Assembly: GCA_036377055.1 (NCBI GenBank)
Contig: DASUZD010000181.1
Span: 1 to 10,223 of the forward strand
DNA length: 10,223 nucleotides
Reading direction: 5' to 3'
From: DASUZD01 sp036377055
GTDB taxonomy: Bacteria; Actinomycetota; Thermoleophilia; Gaiellales; Gaiellaceae
Below the pieces are notes generated by a model that saw only the letters and a list, made by a program, of their open reading frames with translations, ran no database searches and was not told where the DNA came from. Shown here in pieces: positions 1 to 5,998 of this stretch. Every line of letters begins with the position of its first letter. Position 1 is the first letter of the stretch. The position numbers were made by a program, and so were the translations under genes.

Positions 1-3000
1 TTCGAGGTCGGGATCGACCCGCGGTTCCGCGAGCTCGACGAGCCGCAGGGCGCCGTCCTGCGCGGCGAGGCGTTCGAGACCGCCCTTGCCGAGTTCTGCG
101 CCGGCGGCGACCCCGAACGCCTGCGCCTGCTCGCGACCTACGGCGCGGACGCGCTGCGGCGGATGCTCACCGGCGTCTACGAGACTCTGCGCTCGGCGGG
201 GCGCGACCTCGTGCTCGAGCTGGGCGACCGCCCGAGCCTCGAGGAGCGGATCGACGACCTGCACGAGGCCGCTCGCTGCCTTGCGCAGGACCCGGACGCG
301 ACCGAGCTTCAGCGCGGAAACGCGGCGCAGGCGCTCGAGCTCGGGCGGAACCCCGAGCGCCTGCTCGACCTCGGCGCGCTGCACAGCCGCGGCGAGCGGG
401 CGCGGACGTTCGAGGAGGCGCGGAAGGGCGTCGAGCAGGCCGCGCTCGAGGAGCTCGCCGCCCGCGACCGCGACCTGCTTCAGGAGCTCCTGAGCCGCTT
501 CGCTGACGAGTACGCGGCCGCGAAGGCGCGTGAGTCGGCGCTCGACTTCGAGGACCTCCAGCTCCTCGCGCGAGACCTGCTGCGCTCGAGCGACGCGATC
601 CGCGCGGCCGAGCAGCTCCGCTTCCGCGTGATCATGGTCGACGAGTTCCAGGACACGAATCGCCTCCAATGCGAGCTGATCGACGCGCTCGCGGGCGGCG
701 GCGGCGAGAAGGAACTTTTCTTCGTCGGCGACGAGTTCCAGTCGATCTACGGGTTCCGGCACGCCGACGTCCACGTCTTCCGCGAGCGGCGCGCCCGCGC
801 GCCGAAGCTGCTCGCGTTGTCGCGCAACTACCGCTCGCGCCCCGAGGTGCTGGCCGCGATCAACCACCTCTTCGGCTCCGACTTCGGCGACGAGTTCCAG
901 CCGCTCGCCGCGTCGGGCGAGTTCCCCGATCCCGTCTTCGGCCATCCCGTCGAGCTGCTCGTCACCGACAAGTCGACGTACAGGGACACCGGCGAGCACT
1001 GGCGGCGCGCGGAGGCGAGGCACATCGCGCGCCGAGTCCGCGAGCTCGTCGACAGCGGCGACGCGACCCCCGGCGAGATCGTGCTGCTCTTCGCCGCGGG
1101 CACCGACGCCGAGTGGTACGAGGAGGAGCTGCGCGCGCAGGGGCTGCCGACGTACCGCGCGACCGGAAAGGGCTACTTCGGCCAGCAGCAGGTCGTCGAC
1201 CTGCTCGCCTACCTCCGCCTCCTGCACAACCGCTACGACGACGTCGCGCTCGCGACCGTCCTCGCGTCGCCGTTCGTGGGCGTCTCGAACGACGCGCTCG
1301 TGCTCGTCCGCCGGCACGCGGGGCGGCGGCCGCTGTTCGTCGGCCTCGAGCGCGCGCTGCCGCCCGAGCTCGCCGAGGACGACGAGCGGCTCCTGCGCGC
1401 GTTCCGGCAGCGGTACGAGCGGCTCGCGGCCGCGTCGGCGCGGCTTTCGCTCGAGCGCCTCTGCGAGCAGGTGGTCGCGGACCACGACTACGACCTCGCC
1501 GTCCTGGCCCGTTGGGACGGCGCGCGCCGCTACGCGAACCTGCGCAAGCTCGCGCGGCTCGCGCGCTCGTACGAGGAGCTGCGCGGCGCCGACGTCGAGG
1601 GCTTCGTCCGCTTCGTCCGCGAGCAGGAGAGCCTCGGCGCCCGTGAGCTCGAGGCGGTCGCGGAGGAGGAAGGCGCCGACGCAGTCCGTCTGCTGACGAT
1701 TCACGCGGCGAAGGGTCTCGAGTTCAAGGTCGTGATCGTCGCCGACGCGGGCCGCGACACCGGAGCGCCCTCGCCGGACGAGATCCTCGCGCTGTCGGAC
1801 GGGCGGTTCGGCTTTCGCGTCGTCCATCCGACCACCGGAGCACGACGGCCGGTGTTCGGCTACGAGGACGTCCGCGCCGCCGACGCGAGCGAGGAGCGCG
1901 CGGAGCGGCTACGCCTGTACTACGTCGCGATGACGCGTGCGATCGACCGGCTGATCGTGTCCGGCGCCATCGATCCCGAGCGACAGTCGGAGCGCGAGAC
2001 GCCGATCGGCTGGGTGCTCGGGCGGCTCGCCGCCGAGGAGGAGCTCGCCGCCGCGGGCGACGAGCCGGTCGAGCTCGAGCGGGGAGACGCGCGCCTGCTC
2101 GTGCGGCGCGACCGCTACCGGCCCGCGCCGCCGGCCGAGCCGGTGCCGGTCTCCGAGGACGGCCAGCTCATGCTCTTCTCGGAGCTTCCTGCCGCGCCGC
2201 CGGCGCGCGGCGTCGAGCTCCCGGCGCTCGTGCCGGTGCCGCCGCCCCCCGAGCGCGTCTGGCGGCTTTCGTACAGCGCGCTCGCGCTCTTCGAGCGCTG
2301 CTCGTACCGCTTCTACGTCGAGCGCGTCGTGGGGATGCGCGAGCGGCGCCGGGCGCCAGTCCCCGGCGCGCCGGCCGGCCTCGCCGCGACCGAGATCGGC
2401 GACGCCGTCCATCGGCTGCTCGAGCTGGTCGACCTCGCGGCGCCCGCGGCGCCTGATTGCGAGGTCGTCCGTGAGTGGTATCGGTTCGTGACGGACGAGG
2501 AGGTCGACGCGATCCAAGCGTTCGTGACGTCGTACTGCGAGTCGGACCTCGCAAAGCGGATCGCATTGCTACCGGGAGCGGCGGCGGAGCGACCGTTCGC
2601 GTTCGAGCACGACGGGGTGCTCCTGCACGGCCGACTCGACGTGCTGCACCGCGACGGCGGCCGCGCGCTCGTGCTCGACTACAAGACGAACTCGCTCGCG
2701 GAGGGGACGCCGGAGGAGATCGTCGAGGCCGACTACCGCCTCCAGCGGCTCGTGTACGCGCTCGCCTGCTTCCGCGCGGGCGCCGACGACGTCGAGGTCG
2801 TGTACCACTTTCTCGAGCGGCCTGACGCCGTCGTCTCGACGACCTTCTCCCGCGAGGACGTGCCGGCGCTCGAGGCCGAGCTCTCTGCCGCGATCGCGAC
2901 CATCCAGGCGGGCTCGTTCGTCCCGACGCCCGACGAGTTCATCTGCGCGGGCTGCCCGGCGCTCGACGTCGTCTGCGCCGGGCCGCGGCTCGCCGACGGC

Positions 3001-3033
3001 GCGCCGCCTCCACCGGTCGCCGCCGTCGCTTAG
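1..3033 (+). CDS. RecB/AddA-type UvrD-family helicase fused to PD-(D/E)XK nuclease (5' partial)
   Basis: This is an ATP-dependent DNA helicase-nuclease of the RecB/AddA class, expected to process double-strand breaks. The frame is open from base 1, so the true start and the Walker A motif lie upstream; 1010 residues are visible (residue 1 = bases 1-3). Helicase motifs appear in order: DEFQDTN (residues 214-220, motif II), VGDEFQSIYGFR (242-253, III), NYRS (276-279, IV), TIHAAKGLEF (566-575, V) and YYVAMTRA (640-647, VI). The C-terminal nuclease has H804, D880 and DYKTN with D893 and K895, then Q915/Y919; the D-x12-D-x-K spacing equals that of RecB. Cys767 plus C-x2-C-x6-C (982, 985, 992) resembles the Fe-S staple of AddB and Cas4 nucleases. 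An AddB- or AdnA-like partner would be expected upstream but is not visible. Family assignment is firm; the choice between AddA, AdnB and a lineage-specific relative is open. Confidence 0.93.
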   Translation, partial: FEVGIDPRFRELDEPQGAVLRGEAFETALAEFCAGGDPERLRLLATYGADALRRMLTGVYETLRSAGRDLVLELGDRPSLEERIDDLHEAARCLAQDPDATELQRGNAAQALELGRNPERLLDLGALHSRGERARTFEEARKGVEQAALEELAARDRDLLQELLSRFADEYAAAKARESALDFEDLQLLARDLLRSSDAIRAAEQLRFRVIMVDEFQDTNRLQCELIDALAGGGGEKELFFVGDEFQSIYGFRHADVHVFRERRARAPKLLALSRNYRSRPEVLAAINHLFGSDFGDEFQPLAASGEFPDPVFGHPVELLVTDKSTYRDTGEHWRRAEARHIARRVRELVDSGDATPGEIVLLFAAGTDAEWYEEELRAQGLPTYRATGKGYFGQQQVVDLLAYLRLLHNRYDDVALATVLASPFVGVSNDALVLVRRHAGRRPLFVGLERALPPELAEDDERLLRAFRQRYERLAAASARLSLERLCEQVVADHDYDLAVLARWDGARRYANLRKLARLARSYEELRGADVEGFVRFVREQESLGARELEAVAEEEGADAVRLLTIHAAKGLEFKVVIVADAGRDTGAPSPDEILALSDGRFGFRVVHPTTGARRPVFGYEDVRAADASEERAERLRLYYVAMTRAIDRLIVSGAIDPERQSERETPIGWVLGRLAAEEELAAAGDEPVELERGDARLLVRRDRYRPAPPAEPVPVSEDGQLMLFSELPAAPPARGVELPALVPVPPPPERVWRLSYSALALFERCSYRFYVERVVGMRERRRAPVPGAPAGLAATEIGDAVHRLLELVDLAAPAAPDCEVVREWYRFVTDEEVDAIQAFVTSYCESDLAKRIALLPGAAAERPFAFEHDGVLLHGRLDVLHRDGGRALVLDYKTNSLAEGTPEEIVEADYRLQRLVYALACFRAGADDVEVVYHFLERPDAVVSTTFSREDVPALEAELSAAIATIQAGSFVPTPDEFICAGCPALDVVCAGPRLADGAPPPPVAAVA

Positions 3034-3034
3034 T

Positions 3035-3200
3035 TAGGAGGGGCCAGCGAAACAGCCTCGTGCCGCCCGGCCCGCGCTGCTCGCCCCGAGGCGGCGTCCT
3101 CAGTCGCGCCGATAACGCTGTTATCGACGCTCCCTGCGTCCTTGCCTCGGAACGAGCATCACGGCCCGTGCAGCGAAGACCGTTTCACTGGCCCCTCCTA
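3035..3200. repeat. long imperfect inverted repeat between convergent genes
   Basis: The gap between the helicase-nuclease stop (3031-3033) and the phosphatase stop (3198-3200) is one long inverted repeat. Bases 3035-3059 pair with 3200-3176 (21 of 25 identical after reverse complementing). Bases 3062-3076 pair with 3174-3160 (11 of 15), 3078-3092 with 3158-3144 (13 of 15) and 3106-3116 with 3130-3120 (10 of 11). There is a 3-base loop at 3117-3119. The unpaired part is mainly an internal loop (3093-3105 with 3131-3143). Both ends begin TAGGAGGGGCCAG read inward. No clear target-site duplication flanks it. It could be a MITE-like or REP-like mobile palindrome, or a two-way transcription-end or mRNA-stability hairpin; neither end shows a U-run. 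The structure is seen directly, the role is inferred. Confidence 0.85.
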
Positions 3201-3740
3201 GAGCTCGACGGTCGTGACACTCACGTTCGCGAACGTTCGCCAGGCGAGCGACTCGATCTCCTCCTGCTGGAGGTAGGCGACCCCGTTTCTGATCGGCCCG
3301 CCGTGCGTGACGAGCGCGATCTCCTTCGCGGGCGGATCGGCCAGCAGCTCGTCGAGGAACGCGGCGACGCGGTTCCAGACGTCGCGCCGGCTCTCGCCGT
3401 TCGGGTGCGTCGTATCCGGGTCGCGCCAGTAGGCGAGCGGCCGAAAGGGAAACACCTCGTCGTCGTGCTTTCCCTCGTTGTCGCCGAAGTCGCGCTCGCG
3501 GAGCGCCGGCGCCACGTGGACCTCGAGGCCGAGCCGCTCCGCGAGCGGCCGCGCCGTGTCGAGCGCGCGCCGGAGGTCGCTCGACCAGATCGCGCCGATC
3601 TTCGAACCGGCGAGGCGATCGGCGAGCTCGCGCGCCTGTTCGTGGCCGCGCGGCGAGAGCGGGACGTCCGACTGGCCCTGGATCCGGCCTGCGACGTTCC
3701 ATTCGGTCTCGCCGTGGCGGATGAAGTGAAGGATCGTCAC
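3198..3740 (-). CDS. histidine phosphatase family protein (phosphoglycerate mutase-like)
   Basis: This 180-residue protein belongs to the histidine phosphatase superfamily, which moves phosphate through a phospho-histidine. The RHGE motif (R8, H9, G10, E11) carries the nucleophile. N15, the R58 region (SSDLRRALDTA), E82 in RERDFGD and H146 in VTHGG complete the usual catalytic pocket. The length fits the small cofactor-independent-looking phosphatases related to CobC/GpmB, so substrate cannot be named: alpha-ribazole phosphate, sugar phosphates and nucleotides are all possible. There is no signal peptide, so it is cytoplasmic. The start is GTG at 3740, which puts RHGE close to the N-terminus as usual. 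No Shine-Dalgarno is visible; a TACGCT element sits 7 bases before the start. It is divergent from nth with 31 bases between start codons. Its stop codon is the outermost triplet of the inverted repeat at 3035-3200. Confidence 0.9.
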   Translation of the reverse strand: MTILHFIRHGETEWNVAGRIQGQSDVPLSPRGHEQARELADRLAGSKIGAIWSSDLRRALDTARPLAERLGLEVHVAPALRERDFGDNEGKHDDEVFPFRPLAYWRDPDTTHPNGESRRDVWNRVAAFLDELLADPPAKEIALVTHGGPIRNGVAYLQQEEIESLAWRTFANVSVTTVEL

Positions 3741-3747
3741 CGCCGCG

Positions 3748-3753
3748 AGCGTA
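3748..3753 (-). promoter_or_regulatory. candidate -10 element (TACGCT) of the phosphatase gene
   Basis: TACGCT on the minus strand fits TAnnnT and ends 7 bases before the GTG at 3740. Transcription would then begin at or next to the start codon, giving a leaderless mRNA, which agrees with the lack of a Shine-Dalgarno. No convincing -35 is seen. The same hexamer precedes three other minus-strand genes in this window. Confidence 0.5.
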
Positions 3754-3757
3754 CGGG

Positions 3758-3763
3758 TACCGT
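3758..3763 (+). promoter_or_regulatory. candidate -10 element (TACCGT) of nth
   Basis: TACCGT fits TAnnnT and ends 8 bases before the GTG at 3772, so nth may also be leaderless. It lies back to back with the phosphatase -10, with only 4 bases (3754-3757) between them. The motif alone is weak; position and absence of a Shine-Dalgarno are the support. Confidence 0.4.
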
Positions 3764-3771
3764 CGCCTGTC

Positions 3772-4464
3772 GTGGCGCGGTCCTATGTGAACGAGGCGCG
3801 GAGACGCGTCGGCCCGCGTCGCGCGCGGATCGGCCCGATCATCGAACGGCTGGCCGCAGAGCATCCGGATGCCAAGATCGCGCTTCGCTGGAGCACGCCG
3901 CTCGAGCTGCTCGTCGCCGTCATGCTCTCGGCGCAGACGACGGACGTGAACGTCAACCGCGTCACGCAGTCGCTGTTCGCGAAGTACCGGCGCCCCGAGG
4001 ACTACCTCGGGGTACCTCCTGACGAGCTGGAGCGCGACATCTACGCGACCGGCTTCTTCCGGCAGAAGACGAAGTCCTTGCGCGGGACGATGAAGGTGCT
4101 GCTGGAGGACTTCGACGGCGAAGTCCCGCGGCACGTCGACGAGCTCGTGCGGCTGCCGGGCGCGGCGCGGAAGACGGCGAACGTCGTCGCCGCAGAGCTT
4201 GGCGAGGCGCAGGGGATCGTGGTCGACACGCACGTGCGCCGGCTCTCGCAGCGGCTCGGGCTGACGCGCGAGGACGATCCCGTGAAGATCGAGCGCGACC
4301 TGATGAGGATCGTCCCGCGGCGCGACTGGGGCCGCTTCCCGCACCTCCTCATCTGGCACGGGCGCAGGATCTGCGACGCGCGGCGGCCGCTTTGCGAGCA
4401 ATGCGTCCTGACCGACCTCTGCCCGGCCAGTCGCGTCGACCCGACGGCGGGGGTTCGCAGCTAG
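3772..4464 (+). CDS. nth: endonuclease III (base-excision repair DNA glycosylase/AP lyase)
   Basis: Endonuclease III removes oxidised pyrimidines from DNA and nicks the resulting abasic site. The 230-residue protein has LSAQTTD (52-58), the helix-hairpin-helix LPGAARKTA (128-136) with catalytic K134, and VDTHV with catalytic D152. The 18-residue K-to-D spacing is that of E. coli Nth (K120, D138). The C-terminal C-x6-C-x2-C-x5-C (Cys 201, 208, 211, 217) is the [4Fe-4S] cluster loop. The hairpin reads GAA where most relatives have GVG. The start is taken as GTG 3772; GTG 3787 is a possible alternative, and neither has a Shine-Dalgarno. It is divergent from the phosphatase gene. Its TAG stop overlaps the stop of the convergent PAS gene in the tetramer CTAG (4461-4464), leaving no room for a separate terminator. 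Confidence 0.96.
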   Translation: MARSYVNEARRRVGPRRARIGPIIERLAAEHPDAKIALRWSTPLELLVAVMLSAQTTDVNVNRVTQSLFAKYRRPEDYLGVPPDELERDIYATGFFRQKTKSLRGTMKVLLEDFDGEVPRHVDELVRLPGAARKTANVVAAELGEAQGIVVDTHVRRLSQRLGLTREDDPVKIERDLMRIVPRRDWGRFPHLLIWHGRRICDARRPLCEQCVLTDLCPASRVDPTAGVRS

Positions 4465-4907
4465 CGCGGGGAGAGCGCGACGAGGAGGCCGCCGTCCTCG
4501 TCGTACGCGGGGAAGAAGTCAGCCTTGACGAGCTTCCGCACACCGGCGCGGGTTCGCAGCTCGAGCTGCTCGCCGAGCCGCCGCACGCCCCACTCGAGCG
4601 CGAGCTTCGCTGGGTTCCGCTCCGGTTCGAAGCCCGCGAGCCCGAGCGCGTCGACCACGTCGGCGCCGAGCAGCGCCTCCTCGGGATAACCGGTCAGCTC
4701 GAACAGCCCGCGCCCGCACGCGAGCACGCGACCGCTCTGGTCGCAGACGACCATCCCCGCCCCAGGCGCGGGGTAGTAGTCCTCCATGAGCTCGAAGAGG
4801 AAGCCGAAGCCGCAGCGCGCGCACGCGACGGGCACGTCGAGCAGGCCCTCCTTGCGGTCGTGGTCGATCGACCGCTCCTTGCAGTTGGGACAGATGAAGT
4901 ACGGCAC
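4461..4907 (-). CDS. small zinc-knuckle/PAS-domain protein
   Basis: This 148-residue cytoplasmic protein is not one I can name. Two CxxC pairs (Cys 6/9 in CPNC and 29/32 in CARC) should bind one zinc. A PAS-like fold follows at about 45-145 (GMVVCDQSGRVLACGRGLFE, then LTGYPEEALLG), ending in a strand-rich tail (KLVKADFFPAYDEDGGLLVA). PAS domains sense ligands, redox state or light, or hold proteins together. No output domain (kinase, cyclase, HTH) is attached, so it may act by binding a partner. Start GTG 4907 is chosen because no ATG, GTG, TTG or CTG lies between it and the in-frame stop at 4971-4973, and because TACGCT ends 6 bases upstream. The frame upstream of the start reads on with another CxxC pair (CRKC), which is odd and is discussed in the findings. 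It is convergent with nth. Confidence 0.82.
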   Translation of the reverse strand: MPYFICPNCKERSIDHDRKEGLLDVPVACARCGFGFLFELMEDYYPAPGAGMVVCDQSGRVLACGRGLFELTGYPEEALLGADVVDALGLAGFEPERNPAKLALEWGVRRLGEQLELRTRAGVRKLVKADFFPAYDEDGGLLVALSPR

Positions 4908-5054
4908 GTGCTCAGCGTACTCGTCGCACTTTCGGCACTGATGCGTTTCCCACGCGTGCGCGTTTTCCGATTAGGCTCGCAGCGGGGAGGAGGTGGAGCG
5001 TGCCTTACCCAAGCCGCCGCCTGACGCATGCCGAGACCGCGATCGGCACTCCGC
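4908..5054. other. intergenic region between corA and the PAS gene
   Basis: This 147-base gap holds the candidate PAS promoter, a weak stem TGCCGA/TCGGCA (5029-5034 with 5043-5048, 8-base loop, no U-run) just past the corA stop, and a purine-rich GGGGAGGAGGTGGAGC (4984-4999) on the plus strand followed by GTG at 5000. I see no RNA gene here. Confidence 0.5.
4914..4919 (-). promoter_or_regulatory. candidate -10 element (TACGCT) of the PAS gene
   Basis: TACGCT on the minus strand ends 6 bases before the GTG at 4907, with no Shine-Dalgarno between, which suggests a leaderless mRNA. It supports the choice of 4907 as the start. Upstream lie two similar runs, GGAAAACGC (4968-4960) and GGGAAACGC (4951-4943), 17 bases apart; they could bind a regulator but nothing else supports this. 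Confidence 0.5.
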
Positions 5055-5969
5055 TCAGATCCACCGCTTCCAGCGGAAGAAGGCGAGCTGCGCGATCGTC
5101 GTCGCGACGATCCAGCCCCAAGACCACCAGTAGCCGAACGCCCAGCCGAGCTCCGGGATGTGGCGGAAGTTCTGGCCGTAGAGGCCGACGATGAACGTCG
5201 GCAACAGGAGCACCGACGCGATCACCGTCAGCCGCTTCGTTACCTCGTTCTGGTCGTTCGCGATCTTCGCGACGTGGTAGTCGCGCACGCTCGCGACCAG
5301 GTCACGTGAGAGCTCGAGCCCGTCGAACGCGCGCAGGAACTTGTCGTACGCGGCGCCGAAGGCCAGCTCGACGTCGTGAGGGAAGAGCTCCGCGTCGTCG
5401 AGGTCGACACGGTTGTCGACGACTGCGCGCACCGCGTCACGCATCGGCGCGAGCGTCCGGCGGATGTGCAGGAGGTCGTGGCGAAGGTCGGATAGCCGCT
5501 GCCGGACCTGCTCGTTCGTCCACGCCTCGACGTTGTCCTCGAGCTCGTCGATCTCGTCGTTGATCCCGTCGACCAGATCGAGGTAGCGCTCGGCGATGTC
5601 GTCGATCAGGTGGTAGACGATCATCCCGATCGGCTCGTGCGCGCGGCACGCCTCCTGGGCGGACAGCGACTCGAACGGCGCCCGCCCCGACTCCGGCGTC
5701 TTCCGCACAGTCAGGAGCGAGTCGCGCGTGACGATGACGTCGACCTCCTGGTAGTAGACGAGGTTCTCGGCCGGGATGACGACGGGGATGAGGAAGACGC
5801 CGAAGACGTAGTTGCCGTGGCTGTCGAGCTTCGGTCGCGGCTCGTCGGCGTGTTGTGCAGGCGCCTCCAGCTGCTGGAGCGCGCTCTCGTGCAGTCCCGC
5901 CGGGAGCGCCGCTCGGAGCTCCTGCGGACTCGGATCGAGCAGATCGGTCCAGCGGTCGTCCGCGGCCAT
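5055..5969 (-). CDS. corA: CorA-type divalent cation transporter with GQN in place of GMN
   Basis: This 304-residue membrane protein has the CorA layout: an N-terminal cytoplasmic alpha/beta domain (about 1-120), a long helical stalk (about 120-245), and two C-terminal transmembrane helices (about 246-264 and 278-298) ending in the basic tail RWKRWI. CorA proteins form pentamers that carry Mg2+ and sometimes Co2+ or Ni2+. The pore-mouth signature, normally YGMNF, reads YGQNF (264-268), and the following loop keeps the usual PEL. The Met-to-Gln change is at the selectivity filter, so ion preference may differ; transport of Mg2+ is an inference. Start ATG 5969 has no Shine-Dalgarno; TACGCT ends 10 bases upstream. 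It lies 29 bases after the trxB stop on the same strand, so co-transcription is possible. Confidence 0.9.
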   Translation of the reverse strand: MAADDRWTDLLDPSPQELRAALPAGLHESALQQLEAPAQHADEPRPKLDSHGNYVFGVFLIPVVIPAENLVYYQEVDVIVTRDSLLTVRKTPESGRAPFESLSAQEACRAHEPIGMIVYHLIDDIAERYLDLVDGINDEIDELEDNVEAWTNEQVRQRLSDLRHDLLHIRRTLAPMRDAVRAVVDNRVDLDDAELFPHDVELAFGAAYDKFLRAFDGLELSRDLVASVRDYHVAKIANDQNEVTKRLTVIASVLLLPTFIVGLYGQNFRHIPELGWAFGYWWSWGWIVATTIAQLAFFRWKRWI

Positions 5970-5979
5970 CAGAGCCGCG

Positions 5980-5985
5980 AGCGTA
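5980..5985 (-). promoter_or_regulatory. candidate -10 element (TACGCT) of corA
   Basis: TACGCT on the minus strand ends 10 bases before the ATG at 5969 and lies between the trxB stop and corA. The 12-base stretch TACGCTCGCGGC is identical to that in front of the phosphatase gene (3753-3742). The distance is longer than in the other genes, so a very short leader is more likely than none. Confidence 0.4.
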
Positions 5986-5998
5986 GCTTCGAAGTCGG

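Noticed and set aside
163..3033. Start of the helicase-nuclease at ATG 163
   Set aside because: The same frame is open and has family-like sequence (GIDPRFRELDE) from base 1, so the gene enters from outside and 163 is internal.
3034..3197. tRNA or other known structured RNA gene in the intergenic repeat
   Set aside because: The fold is one long hairpin, with no cloverleaf, anticodon arm or CCA end.
3121..4401. 426-codon minus-strand open frame across the phosphatase and nth
   Set aside because: No family character, compositionally biased, and it overlaps two well-supported genes.
3772..4464. nth as an inactive glycosylase because the hairpin reads LPGAA instead of LPGVG
   Set aside because: The catalytic Lys134 and Asp152 and all four cluster cysteines are present with correct spacing; the change is conservative.
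5029..5048. Hairpin TGCCGA/TCGGCA after corA as an intrinsic terminator
   Set aside because: Only 6 pairs, an 8-base loop and no U-run; not distinguishable from chance.
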